DNA of 64,000 bases from contig NZ_CP087168.1 of assembly GCF_024748615.1 (NCBI RefSeq), positions 4,092,001 to 4,156,000 of the forward strand. The letters are read 5' to 3'. This document shows, piece by piece, positions 8,266 through 14,810 of the stretch. How positions within the stretch are numbered: the stretch's first letter is position 1; every line of letters begins with the position of its first letter. The notes under the pieces are model-generated. The model was given only the letters and a program-made list of their open reading frames with translations, had not been told where the DNA came from and did not search any database. A program made the position numbers and the translations under genes. The stretch is from Pseudomonas sp. B21-048. Lineage in GTDB: Bacteria > Pseudomonadota > Gammaproteobacteria > Pseudomonadales > Pseudomonadaceae.

Positions 8266-8939
8266 GTGCAGCGCTCGTTAAACAGGTAGCCGAGGCCACG
8301 CACGGTATCGATCGGTTTGAAGCCGGCCGGGCCTTCGAGTTTGCGGCGCAAGCGGCCGACCAGCACCTCGATCACATTCGGATCGCGCTCGTCGTCATCC
8401 GGGTAGAGCTGCTCCATCAAGCGGTCCTTGGCCACCACTTGCTGGTGATGCCGCATCAGGTACTCGAGGATCCGGTATTCGTAGGCGGTCAGCGCCAGCG
8501 GTTGCTCATCGAGGGACGCCTGTTTGCGGTTGAGGTCCAGCAGCAACGGGCCGGCGACGATGGTCGATTGGGTGAAACCACTGGAGCGGCGCAGCAAGGC
8601 ATTCAGTCGGGCGTCCAGCTCTTCGAACTGGAACGGTTTGACCACGTAGTCGTCGGCACCGGCGGCGAGGCCTTCGACCTTGTCCTGCCAGTTGCCGCGC
8701 GCGGTGAGGATCAGGATCGGAAAGGTCTTGCCTTGGGAACGCAGCTGACGAATCAGGTCGAGCCCGTCCATGCCCGGCAGACCAAGGTCGATCACCGCCA
8801 GGTCATGGTTGAACTGCCCGGCTTGATGCAATGCATCGATGGCGTTGGCCACGGACTCGACTACGTGGCCGCTGTCCGTCAAACGGGTTTGCAGGTGATG
8901 ACGCAACAGCGCTTCATCTTCGACGACCAGCAATTTCAT
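8262..8939 (-). CDS. phoP: OmpR-family response regulator PhoP
   Basis: A 225-residue regulator with a receiver domain (acidic pocket EDE near residue 8, phospho-Asp in AVIDLGLPGMDG, Lys in VVKPFQFEELD) and a winged-helix output domain with LTAYEYRILEYLMRH. The sequence reads as a close ortholog of P. aeruginosa PhoP. It controls oprH-phoPQ itself and envelope remodelling in low magnesium. It lies downstream of oprH across a hairpin-rich spacer and is coupled to phoQ. Confidence 0.96.
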   Translation of the reverse strand: MKLLVVEDEALLRHHLQTRLTDSGHVVESVANAIDALHQAGQFNHDLAVIDLGLPGMDGLDLIRQLRSQGKTFPILILTARGNWQDKVEGLAAGADDYVVKPFQFEELDARLNALLRRSSGFTQSTIVAGPLLLDLNRKQASLDEQPLALTAYEYRILEYLMRHHQQVVAKDRLMEQLYPDDDERDPNVIEVLVGRLRRKLEGPAGFKPIDTVRGLGYLFNERCT

Positions 8940-8980
8940 AACGCTCTCCTGGGCAAATCAAAATCTCCAAAGGCGCGACC

Positions 8981-9092
8981 GCACTAATGCCAGTCCGTTA
9001 AGAGATAGAACAAGCGATGAGTAACCTGTGGCGAGGGAGCTTGCTCCCTCGCCACAGGTTCAGTATCACGCTTAACTGACTGGCATTAATGC
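8981..9092. repeat. Nested palindrome / REPIN-like element between oprH and phoP
   Basis: An imperfect outer inverted repeat (GCACTAATGCCAGTCCGTTA near 8981 against TTAACTGACTGGCATTAATG near 9072) encloses a perfect 18-base-arm hairpin at 9023-9060 with loop TT. Located within the operon. Confidence 0.85.
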
Positions 9093-9097
9093 GTGCC

Positions 9098-9132
9098 CGG
9101 CGAAGGCGCTCTTAAGGACGCCTTCGCCGGCA
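9098..9132. repeat. Perfect 12-base-arm hairpin in the oprH-phoP spacer
   Basis: CCGGCGAAGGCG and CGCCTTCGCCGG flank a ten-base loop; no U-tract follows on either strand. It is probably part of a second REP-like sequence abutting the nested palindrome and may attenuate or stabilise oprH mRNA. Confidence 0.7.
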
Positions 9133-9181
9133 AGTCGGATTGCCGCACCGCTGGCTCCTACATGTGTGGGCAACGAAACAC

Positions 9182-9784
9182 TTAGAAAACGTAGTTGGCG
9201 GACAGGTACGTCTGGGCGCTGCTGGTCAAATCCAGCGAACCCTGTTTGCTGGCGCCGCGCTCGCTCATCTCAGTGCTGGCATTGCTGCGCAGGTAACGGT
9301 AACCCAGCTCGACCGAGGTGTTTTGCGAAACTTGCTGCAATACCCCGAGCTGGCCGCCCAAGGCGTAGCCGATGTCGCTGTCATGGCTGAAACCCGGCGA
9401 GTTCTGGCTCAGCTTGGTCAAACCAGCGGTGGCACCGCCGAACAATTGGGTGCTGCCACCCACCGGGTAAAACAAATCGTAGCTGCCCAGCAGGTTTTCC
9501 TGACGCAGTTTAATGCCATTGTGCGAGCCCGACACGTTGTCGTAAGTGGCGTAGTAACGGCCCTTGCTGTCTTGCTGGCCCAGACGCACGCCCCAGGTGT
9601 TGTCCTTGTCGATCACACCGTCGGCGTTCGGGTGGTTGAGGTTGTCGTTCAGGGCGTTGGATTTTTTAACCTTGTCGCTGGTCTGGCCAAAGGTCAGGCC
9701 GGCAAAATGGGTGGTATCGGCATGGGCCGCCACACTGGCGCCCATCATGGTGAAAGCCAGAAACAGTTTTTTGAAGGCAGTCAT
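9182..9784 (-). CDS. oprH: Outer membrane protein OprH
   Basis: A 200-residue eight-stranded beta-barrel outer membrane protein. The signal peptide ends near residue 22 (AHA), and the mature chain shows alternating strands ending in the aromatic YLSANYVF signature. Segments such as KLRQENLLGSYDLFYP and YRYLRSNASTEM match OprH. It binds lipopolysaccharide and stabilises the envelope when magnesium is scarce. It is the first gene of oprH-phoP-phoQ, with PhoP boxes upstream. Confidence 0.95.
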   Translation of the reverse strand: MTAFKKLFLAFTMMGASVAAHADTTHFAGLTFGQTSDKVKKSNALNDNLNHPNADGVIDKDNTWGVRLGQQDSKGRYYATYDNVSGSHNGIKLRQENLLGSYDLFYPVGGSTQLFGGATAGLTKLSQNSPGFSHDSDIGYALGGQLGVLQQVSQNTSVELGYRYLRSNASTEMSERGASKQGSLDLTSSAQTYLSANYVF

Positions 9785-9857
9785 TGGGGAGTTTCCTCAT
9801 GCACTATGTGCTTTTTGGGTACCGGGGCAAGGTTACTGCCCCCTCCCTGTACTGCCC

Positions 9858-9885
9858 CTGAACGCACTCTGAACCTGAGCTGAAT
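9858..9885 (-). promoter_or_regulatory. Triple PhoP box upstream of oprH
   Basis: On the minus strand three hexamers, ATTCAG, GTTCAG and GTTCAG, repeat at exact 11-base intervals, like the PhoP direct-repeat box (GTTTA-N5/6-GTTTA type). They lie 74-101 bases upstream of the oprH start. Confidence 0.75.
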
Positions 9886-9932
9886 CACATCGACTACGCT
9901 GTTTTGACAACTCTTAATAAGGAGATTTGATC

Positions 9933-10724
9933 ATGCGTATGTTCCTCGCCCTCGTATTACTGGCGCTGAGTGGGGTCAGCCAGGCTGCCATCCAGACCCA
10001 GGAAATTCCCTACCAGAGTGCCGACGGCACCCAGCTGATCGGCTATTACGCCTACGACGACGCCATCAAAGGCCCGCGCCCGGGCGTAGTGGTGGTGCAT
10101 GAATGGTGGGGCCTCAACGACTACGCCAAGCGCCGCGCCCGTGATCTGGCCGGTCTGGGCTACAGCGCGCTGGCGATCGACATGTTTGGCGATGGCAAGA
10201 ACACCGAACACGCCAAGGACGCCATGGCCTTCATGCAAGCCGCATTGAAGGACAGCGCTGCAGCCAGCGCGCGGTTTCAGGCCGGGCTCGATTTGCTGAA
10301 AAAACAGCCGCAAACCGATCCGGACAAACTGGCGGCCATCGGTTATTGCTTTGGCGGCAAAGTGGTGCTGGATGCGGCGCGTCAGGGTTTGCCGCTGGCG
10401 GGCGTGGTGAGTTTCCACGGCGCGCTGGTGACCAATACGCCAGCGACACCTGGCAGTGTGAAGGCGAAAGTCCTGGTGGAGCATGGTGCGCTGGACAGCA
10501 TGGTCACGGCGGAAAACGTGATGGCATTCAAAGCGGAAATGGACAAGGCCAAGGCCGATTACAAGTTCGTCACCCTCGAAGGCGCCAAGCATGGGTTCAG
10601 CAATCCCGAGGCGGATCGTCTGAGCCATGGCGACCACGGCGGGCCGGACATTGGTTACAGCAAGACCGCGGATGAGAAGTCTTGGGCGGACATGCAGGCG
10701 TTTTTCAAGAAGATATTCGGCTGA
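9933..10724 (+). CDS. Exported dienelactone hydrolase family protein
   Basis: A 263-residue alpha/beta hydrolase with an N-terminal signal peptide ending around SQA (residues 16-18). The nucleophile elbow GYCFGG places Cys at residue 139, with a downstream Asp in EHGALDSMV and a His in GAKHGFSNP forming the Cys-His-Asp triad of the family. The ATG at 9933 follows AAGGAG; a TTG at 9927 was rejected. Substrate unknown. The same gene sits near pcpS and oprH in P. aeruginosa. It is divergent from oprH. Confidence 0.88.
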   Translation: MRMFLALVLLALSGVSQAAIQTQEIPYQSADGTQLIGYYAYDDAIKGPRPGVVVVHEWWGLNDYAKRRARDLAGLGYSALAIDMFGDGKNTEHAKDAMAFMQAALKDSAAASARFQAGLDLLKKQPQTDPDKLAAIGYCFGGKVVLDAARQGLPLAGVVSFHGALVTNTPATPGSVKAKVLVEHGALDSMVTAENVMAFKAEMDKAKADYKFVTLEGAKHGFSNPEADRLSHGDHGGPDIGYSKTADEKSWADMQAFFKKIFG

Positions 10725-10730
10725 CACAAT

Positions 10731-10841
10731 GATCGTTCCCACGGTCCCCGTGGGAATGCAGCCCGGGACGCTCCGCGTCCCTTCGACGGTGTGACGCAGA
10801 GCGTCACTGGATGCGTTCCCACGCAGAGCGTGGGAACGATC
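10731..10841. repeat. REP-like inverted repeat element (GATCGTTCCCA family)
   Basis: Arms GATCGTTCCCACG and CGTGGGAACGATC enclose inner GGGACGCTCCGCGTCCC-type palindromes. It sits seven bases past the dienelactone hydrolase stop codon. Confidence 0.85.
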
Positions 10842-10878
10842 ACCTTGGGACTACCCAGCCTCAAGGCAACCCGGCAAA

Positions 10879-11613
10879 ATGCCCGTCATGAATCCCGTCC
10901 CCGCCCTACCCGTCTGCTGCACCCCACTCGACGCCCATTGGCCGCTGCCGTTTGTGCTGCCCGATACGGTCTTGTTGGGTACCCACTTTGATACCAAGCA
11001 ACTGGCCAGCGATGATTTCCAGCGCAGCGCCATCGAGCCGCCCGCGAGCATCCAGCGTTCAGTGCCCAAGCGCCAGGCCGAGTTTCTCGCCGGGCGGGTC
11101 TGCGCTCGGGCGGCGTTGCAACAACTGGAGGGGCTGAGTTTCATCCCGGCCATCGGCGAAGACCGCGCACCGGTGTGGCCGGCGCATATCACCGGTTCGA
11201 TCACCCACAGCACCGGCCGGGCCGCAGCGATTGTCGCGAACAAGGCGCACTGGCGCGGTTTGGGGATGGACCTGGAAAACCTGCTCGACGCGGAACGCGC
11301 CGAACGCCTGGCCGGGGAAATTCTCACCGGGCCTGAGTTGCAGCGCATGGCTGGCGGTGCTCGTGATCAATTGGCACTGTGGGTGACGCTGACGTTTTCG
11401 GTGAAAGAAAGCCTGTTCAAGGCGCTCTACCCGATCGTTCAACAGCGCTTCTATTTCGAACACGCCGAAGTGCTGGAGTGGAGCGAAGGAGGTGAAGTGC
11501 GGTTGCGGTTGCTGACCGACCTGTCCAGTGAATGGTGTAACGGCACTGAGCTGGATGCGCAATTTGCCGTGATGGATGGGCAGTTGTTGAGTCTGGTCAG
11601 TATCAAGGTTTGA
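10879..11613 (+). CDS. pcpS: 4'-phosphopantetheinyl transferase PcpS
   Basis: A 244-residue Sfp/EntD-type enzyme that transfers phosphopantetheine from CoA to carrier proteins of fatty-acid and siderophore synthesis. It shows GEDRAPVWPAHITGSITHS, the metal-binding GMDLE and FSVKESLFKALYP. It reads as an ortholog of P. aeruginosa PcpS, which serves both primary and secondary carrier proteins. The start is ATG 10879; ATG 10888 is possible, and no clear Shine-Dalgarno decides. It is probably monocistronic. Confidence 0.92.
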   Translation: MPVMNPVPALPVCCTPLDAHWPLPFVLPDTVLLGTHFDTKQLASDDFQRSAIEPPASIQRSVPKRQAEFLAGRVCARAALQQLEGLSFIPAIGEDRAPVWPAHITGSITHSTGRAAAIVANKAHWRGLGMDLENLLDAERAERLAGEILTGPELQRMAGGARDQLALWVTLTFSVKESLFKALYPIVQQRFYFEHAEVLEWSEGGEVRLRLLTDLSSEWCNGTELDAQFAVMDGQLLSLVSIKV

Positions 11614-11639
11614 GGGTTTGTAGCGCTTTCAGGGCCTCT

Positions 11640-11740
11640 TCGCGGGCAAGCCTCGCTCCTACGGATACGGATCGGGGCCGTTCACACATCTCGTTATCGA
11701 GATAACCTTGCGGCGATCCGACTTGCCCGCGAAGGCGATT
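11640..11740. repeat. REPIN-like pair of REP sequences between pcpS and the RstB-like kinase gene
   Basis: CGCGGGCAAGCCTCGCTCCTAC and, about 80 bases on, GATCCGACTTGCCCGCGAAG face each other. The GCCCGCGAA core also occurs at 20955 and 55545. It lies between convergent genes. Confidence 0.65.
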
Positions 11741-11756
11741 ATCCAGACACACGACC

Positions 11757-13367
11757 TCAACGCCGTTCCTGATTCCTCGGCCAGCTCAAACTGAAACAGG
11801 CCCCACCCAGGCTTTTGCTTTTGCTGATCAACGCTCGCCCGTCATGCCAATGGATGATCCGCCGCACAATCGATAACCCCAACCCATGCCCGCCCGAAGC
11901 GCGGGTGCGGCTGTCATCGAGGCGCAGGAACGGGGTGAAGATTTTCTCCCAGGCCGTTTCCGGCACGCCCGGCCCATCATCCTCGACATCCACCCGACAA
12001 CGCTGCTGCCCCACCTGATAACTGACGGTCACCCGTGAATGAGCGTGGCGCATGGCGTTAGTCACCAGATTCTGCAACGCTCGGTGCAGGTAACGCGGCT
12101 CGGCCTCGACCCAGGCGTCGTCGCAATCGGCGGCCGACAAGCACAAGCCGCGCTGCACCGTGACCTCGGCGCGCAGCGGCGCCAGTTCTTCGATCACTTG
12201 ATTGACCAACGCATCCAGATCGATCCGCTGAAAATTCAGCGCCGGCGAACCTTGCTCCAGCCGCGCATAAGTGAGCATCTCATCGACCAGCCGATCGAGG
12301 TCCTCGATGTCGTGGTCCATCCCTTCGCGGTACTTCTCCAGCGCCTCAGGCGTGGTGGCCGAACCGATCATCTCCAGGCCAAAACGCAAACGCGCCACCG
12401 GCGTGCGCAGCTCGTGAGACACCGCGCGCACCAGTTCTCGCTGAATCGCCAATAACTGTTGCAGGTGCTCGGCCATGCCGTTGAACGCAGAGGCCAGGCG
12501 CCCCACCGAATCCGCGCCGCGTGCTGGTACGCGAGTTTCCAGGCTGCCCTGGGCGATCCGTGTGGCGGCGGCTTCCAGCCCGCGCAAACGGCGTTCCAGC
12601 TGACGCACCAATAGATAGACAATCAAACCGATCAGGCTCAGGCCAAGGGCCGCGATCAGCACCAGCCACTCAGTCGGGTAAGGATTCATCTGGTACAGCG
12701 GGCCGATTTCCAGCACCCACGGCGTGCCGACCATGCCGGCGAACACCCGGATCGAATCGCCGCCCTTGCCCAGTGCCATCACCGTGTCGCCTTCGGATAC
12801 TCGGCGGCTCTGGTCTTCGTCCATGTCGGCCTGATCGACAGTCACCAAGCGCAGATCGAAGCCGAACCCCTTCTCTTCCTTTAACTGCGCCAGACGTTTG
12901 GGCTGCTCGGCCACCGGGTAGCGCACCAGTTCATCGGCCAGCAGGTAAATGGTCGCCCGCGCCAATTGTTCGCTGATCTGCTGGACTTCCCCGGTGAGCA
13001 CCAATTGTTCCTTGTCACTGACCAAGCGATAAACCTTCGCCGCGTGGGGGCCGGTCTGCTCCACCAAGGCCTGGCCGCGCAGCACGCGGGTGCGCTGGGT
13101 CAGGTCGAGGTCGGTCTGAGGAAATGTCTTCAGCGCCAACGGAATGCCGAGCAAGCGCTCCCACACCAGCAGCGCCCGACGGCGCTCGGTTTCGTTCATC
13201 GGTTGCAGGTTGTCGGCCATCAGCGAGAACGTGCCGTGGGCCAGGCGCTCGCGGTACTGCTCGCTACGCACCTGATTGAGCAAATGCAAGGCCAGCACGC
13301 CGAGCACGGCCACCAGAATCAGCGCCGCGCACATGCCGCCATAAATACGCAGAAAGATCGAGTTCAC
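11757..13367 (-). CDS. RstB-like sensor histidine kinase
   Basis: A membrane kinase of 536 residues with spans near residues 8-28 and about 220-245, a long periplasmic domain, HAMP, the acceptor His in RAVSHELRTPVARL, and ATPase motifs NAMRHAHS, EDDGPGVP and GHGLGLSIV. I choose GTG 13367, whose GTGA overlaps the regulator stop; the longer in-frame start at 13376 is only TTG. It matches the pair next to nrdA in P. aeruginosa (PA1157/PA1158). The stimulus is unknown. Confidence 0.85.
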   Translation of the reverse strand: MNSIFLRIYGGMCAALILVAVLGVLALHLLNQVRSEQYRERLAHGTFSLMADNLQPMNETERRRALLVWERLLGIPLALKTFPQTDLDLTQRTRVLRGQALVEQTGPHAAKVYRLVSDKEQLVLTGEVQQISEQLARATIYLLADELVRYPVAEQPKRLAQLKEEKGFGFDLRLVTVDQADMDEDQSRRVSEGDTVMALGKGGDSIRVFAGMVGTPWVLEIGPLYQMNPYPTEWLVLIAALGLSLIGLIVYLLVRQLERRLRGLEAAATRIAQGSLETRVPARGADSVGRLASAFNGMAEHLQQLLAIQRELVRAVSHELRTPVARLRFGLEMIGSATTPEALEKYREGMDHDIEDLDRLVDEMLTYARLEQGSPALNFQRIDLDALVNQVIEELAPLRAEVTVQRGLCLSAADCDDAWVEAEPRYLHRALQNLVTNAMRHAHSRVTVSYQVGQQRCRVDVEDDGPGVPETAWEKIFTPFLRLDDSRTRASGGHGLGLSIVRRIIHWHDGRALISKSKSLGGACFSLSWPRNQERR

Positions 13368-14077
13368 AGCGTGCAAGCTTCCGGCACGAACAGATAACCT
13401 TTGCTGCGGATGGTTTTGATCAGCCGCGGATGCTCCGGGTCATCACCGATCTTCGGCCGGATACGTGAAATACGCACGTCGATGGAGCGGTCCTGACCGT
13501 CATAACCGATGCCGCGCAGCGCGGTGAAAATTTCTTCGCGAGACAGAATACGCCCGGCGTTGGCCACCAGCAGCCAGAGCAAATCGAACTCGGCACTGGT
13601 CAACTCGATGCCTTTGTCATGCAGCCAGGCCTCGCGCAACGCGTTGTCCACCACCAACGGGCCGAACTGCAGACGCCGTTGTTTTTCCGGAGCGGTTTCA
13701 GGGGGTTCACTGCGCCGTAACAAGGCCTGGATGCGCGCCAGCAGCAGGCGTGGGCGAACCGGTTTGCAGACGTAGTCATCCGCGCCGAGGTCCAGGCCGA
13801 GGATTTGATCAGTGTCATCGGTGCGCGCAGTGAGCATCAGGATCGGGCCGTCAAACTTGTCGCGAACCTTGCGGCAAATGCTCAGGCCATCTTCGCCCGG
13901 CAGCATCAGGTCGAGGATCACCAGGTCCGGTTTTTCCTTGACGATGCGTGCCGCGGCAAGCGCGCCGTTGCCCTCGATCGAGACGCGCAGGCCATTGGCT
14001 TCGAGGTAGTCGCGGGTCAGTTCGGCCAGACGCTGGTCGTCCTCGACAATCAATACCCGCCAGGCTTCTTGCTCCAC
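13364..14077 (-). CDS. RstA-like OmpR-family response regulator
   Basis: A 237-residue regulator: receiver domain with the acidic pair EDD near residue 11, phospho-Asp in LVILDLMLPGEDG and Lys in VCKPVRPRLLL, then a winged-helix DNA-binding domain with LTSAEFDLLWLLV and DVRISRIRPKIGDD. It is translationally coupled to the downstream kinase by a four-base overlap. Target genes are unknown; the neighbouring nrdA is read away from it. Confidence 0.9.
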   Translation of the reverse strand: MEQEAWRVLIVEDDQRLAELTRDYLEANGLRVSIEGNGALAAARIVKEKPDLVILDLMLPGEDGLSICRKVRDKFDGPILMLTARTDDTDQILGLDLGADDYVCKPVRPRLLLARIQALLRRSEPPETAPEKQRRLQFGPLVVDNALREAWLHDKGIELTSAEFDLLWLLVANAGRILSREEIFTALRGIGYDGQDRSIDVRISRIRPKIGDDPEHPRLIKTIRSKGYLFVPEACTL

Positions 14078-14368
14078 GATGACCTCTGCTTGCCAACATC
14101 ACTTTAAAGGGAAGGATCCACCCGTCTTTTTGTAATGATTGGGGAGGATAAGAATGCATCTGCATTGGCCGATTGTATAAACGGCGCACGTCTGGAACAC
14201 AAGCGGGTAAATGCGTTCGGACACAGCGGTTTTTTGTGATAGGGTTCGCGCCCTTAAAAATCCGAATGACTGTTTTCACCCGTGGAAAATCACTGAAAAA
14301 AGCTTCAATCCAGCTAGATCGCGGCCTACACGCCGGCTCCCCCTTTCACACACAATTTACGCACAGGT
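14078..14368. other. Intergenic region between the RstA-like gene and nrdA
   Basis: Divergent promoter region. No gene or strong repeat was seen in this portion; the nrdA control sites begin at 14369. Confidence 0.4.
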
Positions 14369-14377
14369 TTATCCACA
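14369..14377 (+). promoter_or_regulatory. Consensus DnaA box upstream of nrdA
   Basis: TTATCCACA, a perfect DnaA box. DnaA regulates nrdAB in E. coli, so a role in tying dNTP supply to replication is plausible here; that is inference. Confidence 0.7.
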
Positions 14378-14404
14378 GGCAGTACGTTGCATTCACCCCC
14401 CGAA

Positions 14405-14452
14405 ACGCATTATCTTGTAGCCCGCGCGTTGAAAAATCGCTACATATAGGGT
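14405..14452 (+). promoter_or_regulatory. Tandem NrdR-box-like sites upstream of nrdA
   Basis: ACGCATTATCTTGTAG at 14405-14420 and TCGCTACATATAGGGT at 14437-14452 match the NrdR consensus ACACWATATATWGWGT at about 11 and 12 of 16 positions. Their starts are exactly 32 bases apart, the three-turn spacing typical of paired NrdR boxes. Confidence 0.68.
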
Positions 14453-14810
14453 TTTACGCGGCAAACCAAACACAAACCGGACAGCAATTTCAAGCGCTTT
14501 TCATGTGTCTTTCCGGTTGAACCAAACGAATTTTTCGAAGACCAAACCGCGCGTGCGGATGGCTACTGTATTTCGGCCCAAAGTGGTGAAAACGGTACGG
14601 GTGTTGCAGTCATTACTGACACCTCGAAAGGAATGCGGTTTCGAGCACAGGCTCGTACCGAAACTTCGGCAAGGACGGCCTCATTAGCCTTTTTCCTACT
14701 GTCCCGAAGTTGTTATGCCCGACGCCCGTCGGTTGTAGTGCTTCAGGACAGAACGGTGGGCACCGTGATGGTGCCCAAACAAACATAGAGAATGTGGAGA
14801 CAACCCCCCC
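14453..14810 (+). other. Long leader region of nrdA
   Basis: About 360 bases between the NrdR-like sites and the nrdA start. It holds a hairpin GGGCACC/GGTGCCC at about 14758-14776, just ahead of the Shine-Dalgarno, and an unsupported 42-codon frame at 14559. No riboswitch class was recognised. Confidence 0.4.

Noticed and set aside
14559..14687. 42-codon frame in the nrdA leader
   Set aside because: No Shine-Dalgarno and no recognisable peptide; cannot be supported.
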